DNA of 64,000 nucleotides from contig CAVXFB010000003.1 of NCBI GenBank assembly GCA_963760935.1, forward strand, positions 558,001 to 622,000, read 5' to 3'. The position numbers were made by a program, and so were the translations under genes. Each line of letters starts with the position of its first letter. Position 1 is the stretch's first letter. Below the pieces are notes generated by a model. The model was given only the letters and a program-made list of their open reading frames with translations. It was not told the origin of the DNA and did no database searches. Positions 43,401 to 52,801 of the stretch are shown here, in pieces. The stretch is from CAVXFB01 sp963760935 (GTDB taxonomy: Bacteria > Planctomycetota > Planctomycetia > Pirellulales > Thermoguttaceae).

Positions 43401-46400
43401 AGCAGAAGCGTGCTTCCTGCTTCATTCGTGACGAGCACGTCAAGTATGCCGTCTCTGTTGAAGTCTGCCGATACAATGCCCGTAGGAAACACGCTGCCCA
43501 AGCTGAAGGTCGATGGCGCCGAGAATCCACCGCTGCCATTGCCCAAGAGTATACCGACCGTACTACTGCCGTTGGACGTAGCAAGGTCCACCTTTCCGTC
43601 GCCGTTGAAATCTCCCGTTGTCACCTCCCATTGGCTCGCACCAGCAGTGAAGGTGGTGACACTCGGGAAGAGCCCGCCGCCCGAGATGCCAACTACTGTG
43701 ACAAAATCTTTGAGCCAGTTACCGCCAGGTATGCCGTCTTCGTTGCCGTCGAGGTTCACTCCGAAGGTATCGATGATTGCGTCGCGTACGGTCAGGCGGT
43801 ATACGTTCTCGGCCAGCGCCGGGAAGGTGAGCGTGGCCGTCGTACCGCTATAGCTTGCACTCAATGGAACGATTGCATCATCGGATGTGCCGAGGAGCCC
43901 GTCAGTGCCCAAGCTGCGGAGCTCATAATTCGCAACGTCTCCGGCGCCAGTCACTGCTTGATTGAAAGTCAGGGCAAGCGTTGTCGCGCCGACTCCGACT
44001 TTGCCTGTTGCCAGCGACGGAGTGGTGCCGGTGATGATGGGCCAACCCACCATGATGACGGTCGTGTCAGCGGCGGTATCGTTGAGCGTATTTAGGTCGC
44101 CGCTGCTGGACACGGTGACGGTATTTGTGACGCTAGACGGCGCGTCGGCAGCCACTCGAACAGTCAACGTCAGCGCCGGATAGCTTTCGCCAGGAGAGAG
44201 CACATCACTGCGGCTTGCCGTCAACGTCGACAGATCAGTCGTCCAGCCTGCCCCGCTGAAGTCAGTTGCGGTCAATCCGGTTGGCAACACGTCAGTCAGA
44301 CTAACCGTGCCGGTGGTCGGTCCCGTGCCCAAATTGCTAACCGTAATCGTATACGTGTCGGCCTGTTCGCCACGCCTGAAATTACCCGTATGTGTCTTGG
44401 TGACCGCAAGGTCGGGCATCGCGACCACCACTCCGACAGAAGCGGTGAGCAAATACGCACCGGCATTGGCCTCCGACATGACTCGGATTTTATATGTCCC
44501 CGAAGCTAGGGTATTAAAGACTAAGCAAGCGTTGCGGCCGTCCGCCGCGCTGTTGGTGTTAGCGGCGACCAATGTACCGCTCGGGTCATACAACTCCAGC
44601 TTCGGGTCCAGTGTGTTGACAAACTCCCCGGGCCCATCGCCGGGTGTTGTCGTGCTTATCGTCAGCGACTTGCCGGCATCGACATAGACGCTGTAATAAT
44701 CGCTGCTGCCCGCGCCACCGTTGACGACCAAATGATCCAACAGCATGACCTGTCCGCTCTGGCCGCCTGCAATAATGTAGGCGATGTCGGCCGTTGGCCG
44801 GCTGATTGTCATGGTCAAGAAGCCCGGATATGGCGGTATGCCGGTCTCCAGATCCTGCAATAACGTGCCGGCCGAGTTGTAGGCTCGTAGGAATCCAGGA
44901 TCCTCGCTATCGTCGGGCACCAAATCGATGGAAACCGACGATACCGGCGAGGCAAAATCCGCGCGCAGGAAAACGGTGTCACTCCAATACGTATCTGTAC
45001 CATTGGCAAAGCCCTTGGTTCCCGTGGAGGTGAACTGCGATGTTTGGGACGTGACTGCCCCGGAACCGCCTAGAGCCGTCAAACGAATGCCAGGCACCGC
45101 ATTGGTGAGTGCGGCGCCGGCAGGGTAATCGTCTGGCTCGACTCCACTTGTGGTCTGGCCGATATATCCCAGGACAGACGCGTCACCGACGATGGACAGT
45201 GGCTGGGCCGTTGCAAGCGTGTGATTGGAGTCGTTGTCGAAAGTAACGTTCGTGGTGATAATGAGATCGTAGGTCGCAGCCACCGTGCCGGTAACGCGAA
45301 TGTAGTATTTGGCCGAAAATGGAATATAGACGTCGCTGATCATCTGATCCAGGTTAGTGGAGCTTGGCCAGCTCGATTCCAGTGGCGATCCCGACCCGTC
45401 GAGCAACGTGCAGGTCGTGCCCGTGCCTGCCAAGTTCTTCAATCCAACCCTAACGGTATCGCCGCTGTTTACAAGGACCGAGTAGTAGTCGATCCATTGG
45501 GTCGGTGTGGATACTTGGATATCGTCGACGTACCATCCCTCATAGGCATTCAAGTCGCCGTCGACGGTGTTGAAGACGAAGCGAATCTGCACGTTCTTAC
45601 CCGCGAACGCCGACAAATCGGCCGTGAAGTTTGTCCAGGTACTGCTATTGGGAAGATTGACGCCGCGGCTGGCGATTGTGGTAGACGTCGCGAAACCGTT
45701 ATCGCTGACGAGCACGCTCGCCGAATCCCAATCGAGGTCGCTTTCCGTCTGCAGGATGTAGTTGAACGAGAGGCTGATGGAGGGAACGGCCGGCAGAGCG
45801 ATCATCGGCGACGTGATGGAGCCAGCGTTCGCAGCGCCCGTGTCGTAAGTCCCCGTTGTCTCGCTGCCATAATAGAAGCTGGCAGTCGAGGAGTGATTCG
45901 GTTCGGCACCGTGACGAGTTGAAAGGTGCCACAGACCGGCACTCGCGTCGGTCCCAAGAAGACTATTATCAATCACGTAGCCGGTCTGGCCGCTCTCGAA
46001 GTCGGCCGACGTCAAGAGCGTCGTAGCATCGTCCGCGTTGGCCCCTACGACGGCCCCTCGAAACATCGTAGCCGATGACGTTAAATCTATGAACGATTCG
46101 CTGATCGGCTGGGCCGACGCCAAGTCATCATTGTTGACGCCGGAGAGGCTGGATTCCTCCTCCAATGCCGCATTGAGCGCAACGACCACATTGTAGCTGC
46201 CACTAGTGCCGGCGGCGCCACTGACGACAACTGTGTAGGTGCCGCCGATAGCAATGGGAAGTGTTTGGGCAAGCACGTTCTGCCCGGCCGCACCGGCCGT
46301 GGCCGTGCGGAGCACCGCATCGTTGGGATCAAGCACTTGCAAGGTCGGTTGGAACCCCGCATCAGTCGACGTCACCAGTACGCTGATGGTCTGGCCCGGG

Positions 46401-48460
46401 TCGATGTCAATCACGAACGTGTCGGTGTCGCCGCCGGGACTGATAATGGCCGACACGGTTGGAGTGTAGTAAATCAACGAGCCGGTTGGCGCCAAAGGCA
46501 TCGCCGGGCCCGGAAACGACACCGTGCCGCTATCGACCGAGTAGCTTACTACAAATGCCTCGCCCGGATTGCCAAATTGGTCGGTGACGGCGCCGGCCGC
46601 GATACTCGCAACCAATGTCCCTTCCGCGGCAAGACCGTCAATCGTAAAACGTGCCGTCGTATCGCCAGAAAGCAACGTGACGCCGGTGACCGTGGCGCCC
46701 GGAATGCCCGACAAAACTAGCGAACTGGCCGTAACCGACGCGGGAGCGATCGGTTCATTGAATGTGACATCGCAGGTCAGCGGGCCGGGCAATGTGAGAA
46801 TGCTGCCGGAGGCAGGGCTCGTTGATGTGACTTGCAGGAGCTCGGCGTCGTAGCGAAACGTGGTGCTGAACGGTTCGATGCTGGTGGCCGGGTCATCCAA
46901 TTTAGTGATGGCGTCCCCGGCGATTGTCATCGCCTGCAGACCTTCGCCTGCAACCGGATTGCTATCGTAGGTGAACGTCGCCGTCATGCCATCCGCGCTC
47001 AGCGTGACGCTGGTGGCCGGGATCCCGTTGACCGTCAAATCGGCCGGCTGCAAACTCGTGGGATCGATCGGGAAGGAGAACGTCGTCACATAGCTGGAGG
47101 GCGGAGCGGCGACTATGCTGCCGCGCGACGGCGTGGTACCGCCCACCGTGAGAGCGACGCCAGCCAACTCGCGGACCAGAATGTCGGCCATTGGTGTGCC
47201 AATGCCCGTTACCAAGTCGTAGCCGGTCGCTGCGGCGTAACCGTTATTGCCGACGACGATATCGTGGAAATTGTAAGAGTCGTAGAGATTCGGCAAGGTC
47301 CCGGTGGCGCCGTCGAGCGACGGCAAGCCATGGTTAGCGCGAACTTGATTGGTGATCGCGACGAGTCCACCCCAGGCTGCCGCCGAGAGGCTGGTGCCAC
47401 CGACTTGAACCCAGGGCGCCGAGGTGCCATGTGCAAAGGAGTCGTAGACTGCGACGCCGCTGCTCGGGTCGGCGTCGAACGATACGTCGGGAACGGCCCG
47501 CATGCCACTTTGATCAACGACGTTGCTGCCGTCGTGAATGACCAGTCCTTGCTGGTAGCTGGGCTGGGATTCGTATGCGCTAATGCCGCCGCCACTGCCG
47601 CTCCAACCGATCTCCGAAGAATAGACGCCGCCCGGGGCCACGAGGGTCGTTCCGCCAACGGCCACGACATTGGGAGAAGTCGCCGGATAGACGCTCGTCG
47701 CACCGCCGTTGCCTGTCGAAGCGACCCAAGTGATCCCACGGTCCGCAGAACTATGGAAAATAGAATCGATTGCTGTGTTGGCAACTTCCTCGCCGGTGCC
47801 AAAAGTCATCGTGATGACCGAGGCGCCCGAATAGTCGCGGGCCCAGGCAGCCGCGTCAAGCAAGTCGGCAACGCTAGCACTGTCAGCCTCGACGAGTATG
47901 ATGTTTGCCAACGGCGCAATAGCGTGCACCCATTCGACGTCCAATGCTATCTCGGTTCCCCAACCGGTGTCGCTAACCGGATAATTCGTGCCGCCGCGCT
48001 GATCAACTTTCGTGAAAAAGCCGGCCGGCTCCGGCAAGCCATACGTTTCGTCGAACTTGTGCAGGTCACTGGTGAGGAAGGCCCCGTCCTGGCTGACATC
48101 CGCATTGCTGTTGCGGCCAACGAACTCGGGGTTGTCGTAGGCCTCGATGATGGCGATCGTCTGTCCAGCGCCTTCCTGCCGGATGCCGAGGTCGGTAATC
48201 CGGTCGATTCCGTATGCCGCCTTGATTTGGTCCGGAGTGAATGCCGTCGATGGCGGCGTTGTCGAACCGCCGGAACCGTAGACAATATGATCAAACTGAA
48301 ACGTGGCGCTGAGTAGCGTGCGCTGTTCCAGCGGTTCTACGGAGAGACGCCGTAGCCAGGGCAGCGAAACCGCCTTGGCACCCGGCCCGCAGCTTGTACG
48401 CTGCTTCTTGAAACGCCGGTGGGACGATCGTCCGGCAGAACCGCTGCGTTGCTTAAACAT
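40442..48460 (-). CDS. Giant exoprotein: S53 (sedolisin) protease, PPC, FG-GAP and dockerin domains
   Basis: 2672 residues. The export motif VEPLEQRTLLS lies at 41-51. The S53 domain spans ~60-430: catalytic Glu170 and Asp174 (GWGTEIALDVEWVHAIAP) and Ser357 (VGGTSLSAAAWGG); YDLVTGIGTP closes the calcium region. No pro-kumamolisin propeptide is visible. The oxyanion position reads STGN, with Asn251 where family members have Asp. Then come Ig-like domains, pre-peptidase C-terminal-like domains (DTFVIDIDPGQTISVLV), a DUF11-like repeat (PDLAVTKTHTGNFRRGEQAD) and seven FG-GAP/VCBS repeats (VGDFNADGTPDLAVAN type). A dockerin-like YDLNRDRKVNATDQIIAR lies near the C-terminus. Probably a surface or secreted peptidase in a multi-protein assembly. 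GGAG precedes the ATG by eight bases. Confidence 0.88.
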   Translation of the reverse strand: MFKQRSGSAGRSSHRRFKKQRTSCGPGAKAVSLPWLRRLSVEPLEQRTLLSATFQFDHIVYGSGGSTTPPSTAFTPDQIKAAYGIDRITDLGIRQEGAGQTIAIIEAYDNPEFVGRNSNADVSQDGAFLTSDLHKFDETYGLPEPAGFFTKVDQRGGTNYPVSDTGWGTEIALDVEWVHAIAPLANIILVEADSASVADLLDAAAWARDYSGASVITMTFGTGEEVANTAIDSIFHSSADRGITWVASTGNGGATSVYPATSPNVVAVGGTTLVAPGGVYSSEIGWSGSGGGISAYESQPSYQQGLVIHDGSNVVDQSGMRAVPDVSFDADPSSGVAVYDSFAHGTSAPWVQVGGTSLSAAAWGGLVAITNQVRANHGLPSLDGATGTLPNLYDSYNFHDIVVGNNGYAAATGYDLVTGIGTPMADILVRELAGVALTVGGTTPSRGSIVAAPPSSYVTTFSFPIDPTSLQPADLTVNGIPATSVTLSADGMTATFTYDSNPVAGEGLQAMTIAGDAITKLDDPATSIEPFSTTFRYDAELLQVTSTSPASGSILTLPGPLTCDVTFNEPIAPASVTASSLVLSGIPGATVTGVTLLSGDTTARFTIDGLAAEGTLVASIAAGAVTDQFGNPGEAFVVSYSVDSGTVSFPGPAMPLAPTGSLIYYTPTVSAIISPGGDTDTFVIDIDPGQTISVLVTSTDAGFQPTLQVLDPNDAVLRTATAGAAGQNVLAQTLPIAIGGTYTVVVSGAAGTSGSYNVVVALNAALEEESSLSGVNNDDLASAQPISESFIDLTSSATMFRGAVVGANADDATTLLTSADFESGQTGYVIDNSLLGTDASAGLWHLSTRHGAEPNHSSTASFYYGSETTGTYDTGAANAGSITSPMIALPAVPSISLSFNYILQTESDLDWDSASVLVSDNGFATSTTIASRGVNLPNSSTWTNFTADLSAFAGKNVQIRFVFNTVDGDLNAYEGWYVDDIQVSTPTQWIDYYSVLVNSGDTVRVGLKNLAGTGTTCTLLDGSGSPLESSWPSSTNLDQMISDVYIPFSAKYYIRVTGTVAATYDLIITTNVTFDNDSNHTLATAQPLSIVGDASVLGYIGQTTSGVEPDDYPAGAALTNAVPGIRLTALGGSGAVTSQTSQFTSTGTKGFANGTDTYWSDTVFLRADFASPVSSVSIDLVPDDSEDPGFLRAYNSAGTLLQDLETGIPPYPGFLTMTISRPTADIAYIIAGGQSGQVMLLDHLVVNGGAGSSDYYSVYVDAGKSLTISTTTPGDGPGEFVNTLDPKLELYDPSGTLVAANTNSAADGRNACLVFNTLASGTYKIRVMSEANAGAYLLTASVGVVVAMPDLAVTKTHTGNFRRGEQADTYTITVSNLGTGPTTGTVSLTDVLPTGLTATDFSGAGWTTDLSTLTASRSDVLSPGESYPALTLTVRVAADAPSSVTNTVTVSSSGDLNTLNDTAADTTVIMVGWPIITGTTPSLATGKVGVGATTLALTFNQAVTGAGDVANYELRSLGTDGLLGTSDDAIVPLSASYSGTTATLTFPALAENVYRLTVRDAIIDTFGVNLDGNEDGIPGGNWLKDFVTVVGISGGGLFPSVTTFTAGASQWEVTTGDFNGDGKVDLATSNGSSTVGILLGNGSGGFSAPSTFSLGSVFPTGIVSADFNRDGILDVLVTNEAGSTLLLLLGKGNGTFSAPKTFSSGDDNPLDAVVADFNADGNLDVAVTCLSKSSVAVLLGDGQGGFSAPTVLGSGGTSPYGLAVGDFNADGTPDLAVANVSGAVGILLGDGSGGFSGPTPVTYSGASPVYVAVGDFNNDAKLDLAVTNLGHNTVSVLLGNGDGSFGAGASFTSGGTMPVGILACDFNSDGNTDIAATNYGSNTVGVLLGNGDGTFAAVTTSGSGGSYPTGLAAADFNGDGQPDLAAANAQSTVVGVLLNQNITSWKSLTSVHGLPFDIALGAFGAGELLDGSDNAFDGDGRLIVDGTPFQPGSLDYDTADDGQSFVTANGTVAGLTVSRKITVPNTGNEDFARTVDVFQNTTGSDITTTVTIVGNLGSDAATTVFATSDGDTIVETTDQWIGTDGGAGTPAVIHYIHGPLGLQPSSVDLIGDNIQWTYSITVHAGQTVRLAYFTIVDPSEAAAMAAANSLVTPSGFGAQAATFLTLFEVRSLLNFATMQSGDLSPPEATRDIPFENTVLFHFTDTSPLADTGDYTATITWGDGETSTVGNVASVDGQIVRHNPSDLSQGFDVLGSHTYVSTLSGATFAVQVNGSYGTLEASEDNFSVTDGQHAVIEGRHIFYNNSAFDGNTPAADPQDDNAIAPENADDPLLSKVALLPGHTATFQNYTNYSRGINGIMVDLSHVSGPISASDFEFRVGNSSTPDTWDLAPAPLSITVREVGGVRRVTIIWADDDPMTPEREAGSISKEWLQVTVKATENTDLATDEVFYYGNAVGDVGNSEFNAMVNATDEIEIRNHPAFVPPATLDSRYDLNRDRKVNATDQIIARANTTFADALILIEAPAATIPGEAVAGATVWVDAVVTGATTDATLQAVNEGVHTQRIADGQRVGVALWPKASDVDADSLRPRRHIAIEALLADLVLREHATYAGRHIRDLPDDILRPSQDESAAVADIYAIRSGPTAGRSTVGSQFPASETTSLGLRFRPRGIPF

Positions 48461-48585
48461 CTTGCATGCTCCAAATTACGATCTGTGTAGGCGGCCCCAA
48501 CGAATTGGTGGACGGCAACACAAGCTAACTCCTCTGTCAACAAACAAGAACCGAGTAACCGAACTTTCGCAATTCACTATGCCAA

Positions 48586-50313
48586 TTAATGTCTTCGAGG
48601 ACAGAACTTCCGCCGCCACTGGTAAATGGCCAGCGCTACACAGCCCGCGCCGAGCAGGCTTAATGTTGCCGGCTCCGGAGCTTTAACCAGATACACCACC
48701 CAATCGTCCGTGTTGGGCATGGTGTACCTCCAGGGACGATGGCCGGAACTGACAACCGTCCCGATGCGTGCGTCTCCTCCCGTCTGTGGGTCATAAAGTC
48801 GGGCCTCATACGTCCCAGCGGCCAGATTGAGCGAGAAGGTCCCGCCTTCGGCGGCATAGACAACGTACTGCGCGCCGGTCTCTGCCAGCACGTAGGTGCG
48901 CAAACCAAAGTTCAGTAGCGAATTCTGGCTCGACATCTTCCAGTATTCGATGTTCTTGGTCGTGAAAAAGTCGACCATGCGTTTGATGTCACCGTACTCG
49001 CCCGGGGCGTCGGCCCACTCGCCGGTCTTGCAGGGAGTCCATTGGGTCGCTCCGCTTCCGAACATGCGGATATCGCCCATGCTTCCATAGCCGCCGGCGG
49101 TGGCGATGCCCCAGATTGCCTGCCGGCTCTTCGCCTGAGTCATGCCGACGCCGCCGTCGTTGATATAGCCGTATTCATCGTTGACCACGGGCACGTTATG
49201 GCCGAGGTTTCGCACGATGCCTGCGTTGCCCCAGTCATCGCCAGTGGTGTAGCCATCGTTGTTCCGCGGGCCATACTGAATGATGGCATGCGTCGGCCAA
49301 CTTGTGCCGAAGTATCGAAAATCGATGCCCGTGTTCTGGTGGATCGATAGCGGCCGCAGTTGCTCGCCTTGGGTCAGCCACGGATCGTTGCTGCGCACCA
49401 AGTCGCCGATCGCGTTAAAGTAAGACTGCGTTTTTCCCCCGTCCGCCCACTCGTTCGTCAGGTCCCAGATCACGTTTTCATAGGCTGAATAGCGCGACGT
49501 GATGTACTTCGCAAACCGTTGGTCTTGCGTCGTCGTGCCAGGCATCGTCGAGTTGCCATACGTGCTCAGGAGGATCAAGTCGGCCGTCACGCCTTTGGAA
49601 TCGAGATACCGGACCACTTGGTCCAGCTTCTGCAAGTAGGCAAAGTTCAGACTATCGCGATCGGGGCTGGCGGCCGTCCCGGCATACGGCACGACGTCCG
49701 GATAGCCGTGGTCGACGTTGTCGAATCCGTAGAAACCACCTTGGGCATAGACCCGCAAGCGAATCTTATTCATTCCGTACGCCAGCGAATTATCGATGGC
49801 CGTCTGCCAGTTGTCATTGACCATAGCGTCCTGCATCAGGTCGTAATACGTCTGACCCCACAAGAAGTTTCGCGTGCCGTCGTCGTAGACGAAGCTGTTG
49901 GGATGGGCGGCGTCGATTCGCAGGAAACCATGGTTGTTCGGCAATGCGGCGATCGCATTGATTGCTCCCGATTGGTTGTCCAAGCCTGAATTGCCGGAAC
50001 TGGTCGTATAGGTCCACGTTCCTTCGATCGTGGGAGTGAAGCGAATGTCGAAGGTGTTGTTGCCGTTCCAAAAGCCTGTGACAGTCTTCGTGGCGCCGCC
50101 GGGACCGGAGAAGATTGCCGTCACCGCGGCATTGGGATCCGTGTACCAGTTCATCGAATCGCCGCTGGCCGTGAGCTTGATGTCGTAGGTCGACCATTTG
50201 GGCACATCGGTTGCCGGCGCCAACGAAGGTGCGAATGCCAGTGCAATATAAATAATCGCACGCGCGGCTCTACGTCCCACAAATTGGTAACCCAGGGTCG
50301 CTGTTCTGATCAT
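48586..50313 (-). CDS. Glycosidase-like PEP-CTERM protein, paralogue 1
   Basis: 575 residues. Signal peptide, DUF5060-like N-terminal beta domain (VPKWSTYDIKLTASG; FWNGNNTFDIRFTPTIEGTW), then a TIM-barrel of the DUF4038/apiosidase-like type: FVYDDGTRNFLWGQTYYDLM, WDLTNEWADGG (likely acid/base Glu) and VVNDEYGYINDG (likely nucleophile Glu). A C-terminal collagen-binding-like sandwich (YVVYAAEGGTFSLNLAAGTY) precedes the sorting signal APEPATLSLLGAGCVALAIY with WRRKF. The ATG at 50313 begins the signal peptide. Probably a polysaccharide-degrading enzyme anchored at the surface; substrate unknown. It arose by tandem duplication with the next gene. Confidence 0.84.
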   Translation of the reverse strand: MIRTATLGYQFVGRRAARAIIYIALAFAPSLAPATDVPKWSTYDIKLTASGDSMNWYTDPNAAVTAIFSGPGGATKTVTGFWNGNNTFDIRFTPTIEGTWTYTTSSGNSGLDNQSGAINAIAALPNNHGFLRIDAAHPNSFVYDDGTRNFLWGQTYYDLMQDAMVNDNWQTAIDNSLAYGMNKIRLRVYAQGGFYGFDNVDHGYPDVVPYAGTAASPDRDSLNFAYLQKLDQVVRYLDSKGVTADLILLSTYGNSTMPGTTTQDQRFAKYITSRYSAYENVIWDLTNEWADGGKTQSYFNAIGDLVRSNDPWLTQGEQLRPLSIHQNTGIDFRYFGTSWPTHAIIQYGPRNNDGYTTGDDWGNAGIVRNLGHNVPVVNDEYGYINDGGVGMTQAKSRQAIWGIATAGGYGSMGDIRMFGSGATQWTPCKTGEWADAPGEYGDIKRMVDFFTTKNIEYWKMSSQNSLLNFGLRTYVLAETGAQYVVYAAEGGTFSLNLAAGTYEARLYDPQTGGDARIGTVVSSGHRPWRYTMPNTDDWVVYLVKAPEPATLSLLGAGCVALAIYQWRRKFCPRRH

Positions 50314-50457
50314 GATATATGGCGAGCGCTGCGGACAGTCAGATGCCGGCACTCGTAACGGCGGCACTCCAACCGATTGTCCAGCGGCTACACGAATTGA
50401 CTCCTTTGTAAGCAAACAAGAACCGAGCAACCGAATCGTCATGGATTGTTGTGCCAA

Positions 50458-52167
50458 TCAATGTCTTTGAGGTCGGAGCTTCCGCCGCCATCGGTAAATG
50501 GCCAGCGCTACACAGCCCGCGCCGAGTAGGCCTAATGTTGTCGGTTCCGGAGCTTTGACCAAATACACGACCCAATCATCCGTGTTAGGCATGGTGTACC
50601 TCCAGGGGCGATGGCCAGAACTGACGACCGTCCCGATGCGGGCGTCTCCTCCCGTCTGCGGGTCATAAAGTCGGGCTTCATACGTTCCAGCGGCCAGATT
50701 TAGCGAGAAGGCCCCGCCTTCGGCGGCGTAGACAACGTACTGGTTACCCGGTTCCGCCAGCACGTAGGTGCGCCAACCGGAGTTAAGCAGCGAATTTTGG
50801 CTCGACATCTTCCAGTACTCGACGTTCTTGGTGGTGAAGAAGTCGACCATGCGTTTGATGTCACCATATTCGGCGCGGTCGGCCCAATCGCCAGTCGATT
50901 CGGCGATTCCCATGCCGTTGGGGTTTTCATAGAAGTCGGCCGTGCTTCCATAGCCCCCGGCCAGTGCCACGCCCCACATGGCGTTGCGATGCATGGTTTG
51001 TGTGACTATATGACCATTGTTGTATTCGCCGAAATAGGCGTACTCATCATTGACCACCGGCATGTCATGGCCAAGGTTCGCCACAATTCCCGCGTTGCCC
51101 CATTCGTCACCGTTGTTGGTGACGCCATTTCGAGGGCTGTACTGAATAACAGCGTGCGTCGGCCATGTTGCATCGAAGAATTGGAAGTCGTCACGCGTTT
51201 GCTGGTGAATCGATAGGGGTCGTAGCGACGTGCCGCTGGTCATCCAGGGATCGTTGTTCCGAAGAAGCGCGCCCATCCGGTTGAAATCCGCTTGATTCTG
51301 CGGATACGAGCCACTGTTCGCATAGTTCCACTCATTGGCAACACACCACGTGACGTTGGTATAGGCCGCGTAGCGAGCGCGAACGTAGTCTATAAAGCGA
51401 TCGTTTTGGTCGTCCGTTCCGAACGTCCGACCATTGAGGTATGGAGTTGTGACAATAAGGTCCGCCACCATGCCCTTGGAATCCATGTACTGGACCAACT
51501 CATCAAGTTTTTGCCAGTACGTCAGGTTCAAGACATCGCGATCGGGGCTGGTCGAAGAGCCGGCGTAAGGTTGTGCATCCGGGTAGTCGTTGTGCTCCGA
51601 GGAGACGTTGCATGCATAGACGTCGAAGCGAATCTTGCTCAATCCATACGCAAGCGAGTTGTCGACGGACGCCTTGTAATTGTTGTTGACCGACACGGCT
51701 TGCATCCAGTCATAATACGTTTGGCCCCACATGAAGTAGCGCGTGCCATCGTCCCACACAAAGCTGTTCTTGTAGTCCGGGTCGATTCGCAGAAAGCCGT
51801 GATCTCCCGCGTTCGGAGCGGTGGCATTGATTGTCCCACTCTGGCCGCTGAGGCTCGCATCGCTGCAACTGGTTGTGTAGGTCCAGGATCCTTCCACGGT
51901 AGGCGTGAAGCGAATGTCGAAGTTGGCGCCGCCGTTCCAGAAACCGCTGACGGTTTGCGTGATCCCGCCCGGCCCGGTAAATGTGGCAGTGAGTTCGGAA
52001 CTCGGCCCGTACGCGTACCCATTCGAGTAACTGGTACTGGAGGCAAGGTTGATGTCGTACGTCGACCATTTGGGCACGTCGGCAGCCTGCGCCAACGCAG
52101 GAAAGAATGCCGGCGCGATAAGAATGAGCGCAATCGCGGCTCTGCGCCCCACAGACTCATAACGCAT
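50458..52167 (-). CDS. Glycosidase-like PEP-CTERM protein, paralogue 2
   Basis: 569 residues, same architecture: signal peptide (AIALILIAPAFFPALAQA), DUF5060-like domain, barrel (FVWDDGTRYFMWGQTYYDWM; VTWCVANEWNY; PVVNDEYAYFGE), collagen-binding-like domain and APEPTTLGLLGAGCVALAIY sorting signal. The ATG at 52167 follows GGAGGCAGCGATA. The C-terminal ~150 codons and some downstream DNA are nearly identical to paralogue 1, while the catalytic loops differ (CVANEW here, DLTNEW there). This suggests recent duplication or gene conversion with substrate divergence. The intergenic gap between paralogues is 144 bases. Confidence 0.84.
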   Translation of the reverse strand: MRYESVGRRAAIALILIAPAFFPALAQAADVPKWSTYDINLASSTSYSNGYAYGPSSELTATFTGPGGITQTVSGFWNGGANFDIRFTPTVEGSWTYTTSCSDASLSGQSGTINATAPNAGDHGFLRIDPDYKNSFVWDDGTRYFMWGQTYYDWMQAVSVNNNYKASVDNSLAYGLSKIRFDVYACNVSSEHNDYPDAQPYAGSSTSPDRDVLNLTYWQKLDELVQYMDSKGMVADLIVTTPYLNGRTFGTDDQNDRFIDYVRARYAAYTNVTWCVANEWNYANSGSYPQNQADFNRMGALLRNNDPWMTSGTSLRPLSIHQQTRDDFQFFDATWPTHAVIQYSPRNGVTNNGDEWGNAGIVANLGHDMPVVNDEYAYFGEYNNGHIVTQTMHRNAMWGVALAGGYGSTADFYENPNGMGIAESTGDWADRAEYGDIKRMVDFFTTKNVEYWKMSSQNSLLNSGWRTYVLAEPGNQYVVYAAEGGAFSLNLAAGTYEARLYDPQTGGDARIGTVVSSGHRPWRYTMPNTDDWVVYLVKAPEPTTLGLLGAGCVALAIYRWRRKLRPQRH

Positions 52168-52519
52168 TATCGCTGCCTCCTAGGTGCTGATCATCCCGGT
52201 CAGTCTGTTTCGTCGAGAGTGGAATCCGCCGTCATGGATTCGCACAAGCAGGTTGGCATGGTTCGTCAATGTCCTGCGATGCATTCTTGAATTGCCTTAA
52301 CGCGTTCGTCGTTGTTCTGCACTTTGGAGTTGCGACAGGAACGCGTCACGAGCATAGCCGAGCCGGCGAATGCAATGAAAATCGCGCCAGCGCTGCCTCC
52401 TGCCAAACCAACCAATACCAATAAGATCCATTAGGGACGAGGGCCGCGTCTAACCTATCGCGAGTATGCGAAAAGGTCAAGCAACCTTGCGCCAAGGGGG
52501 GGTTGCGCTCCGCACGCCG
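52168..52519. other. Intergenic region
   Basis: About 350 bases without a convincing gene. A minus-strand frame (about 52265-52425) would encode a ~50-residue protein with one hydrophobic segment (LVLVGLAGGSAGAIFIAFAG), but it has no ATG and no ribosome site. Confidence 0.4.
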
Positions 52520-52801
52520 CTACACAATCTTCGGAAACAGCGGCTTTCCAGCACCGAGCCTATGTCCGGCCGGCAACGGCTGACATAGCTGTGAGAATGT
52601 CCTGCCGGCAACGTCGACACCCAACTGCGCCAGTCCCTGGGCCGCCTTTTCCGGCATCACAGGCAGCAATCCAGCGAGCACGCGCTGGATCGCCAGGATC
52701 GAACGCCACATCACCGCTCGCAACTCCTGAGCCTTCGCCGGATCCCTGACCAGCTTGAAAGGCGCCCGCGCCTCGATGTAACCGTTGTTCAGACGCGCCA
52801 A
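52520..52801 (-). CDS. metG: Methionyl-tRNA synthetase, C-terminal fragment
   Basis: Continues the anticodon-binding helical bundle of the main frame after an indel near 52812: LLPVELARLNNGYIEARAPF, RAVMWRSILAIQRVLAGLLP and ending PLFPKIV. Joined to the main frame it gives a synthetase of about 513 residues. Confidence 0.75.
   Translation of the reverse strand: MARLNNGYIEARAPFKLVRDPAKAQELRAVMWRSILAIQRVLAGLLPVMPEKAAQGLAQLGVDVAGRTFSQLCQPLPAGHRLGAGKPLFPKIV

Noticed and set aside
46832..48316. 494-codon plus-strand frame inside the S53 exoprotein gene
   Set aside because: The composition is what antisense of a Gly/Thr/Val-rich protein gives; the opposite strand has clear catalytic motifs and a start with Shine-Dalgarno.
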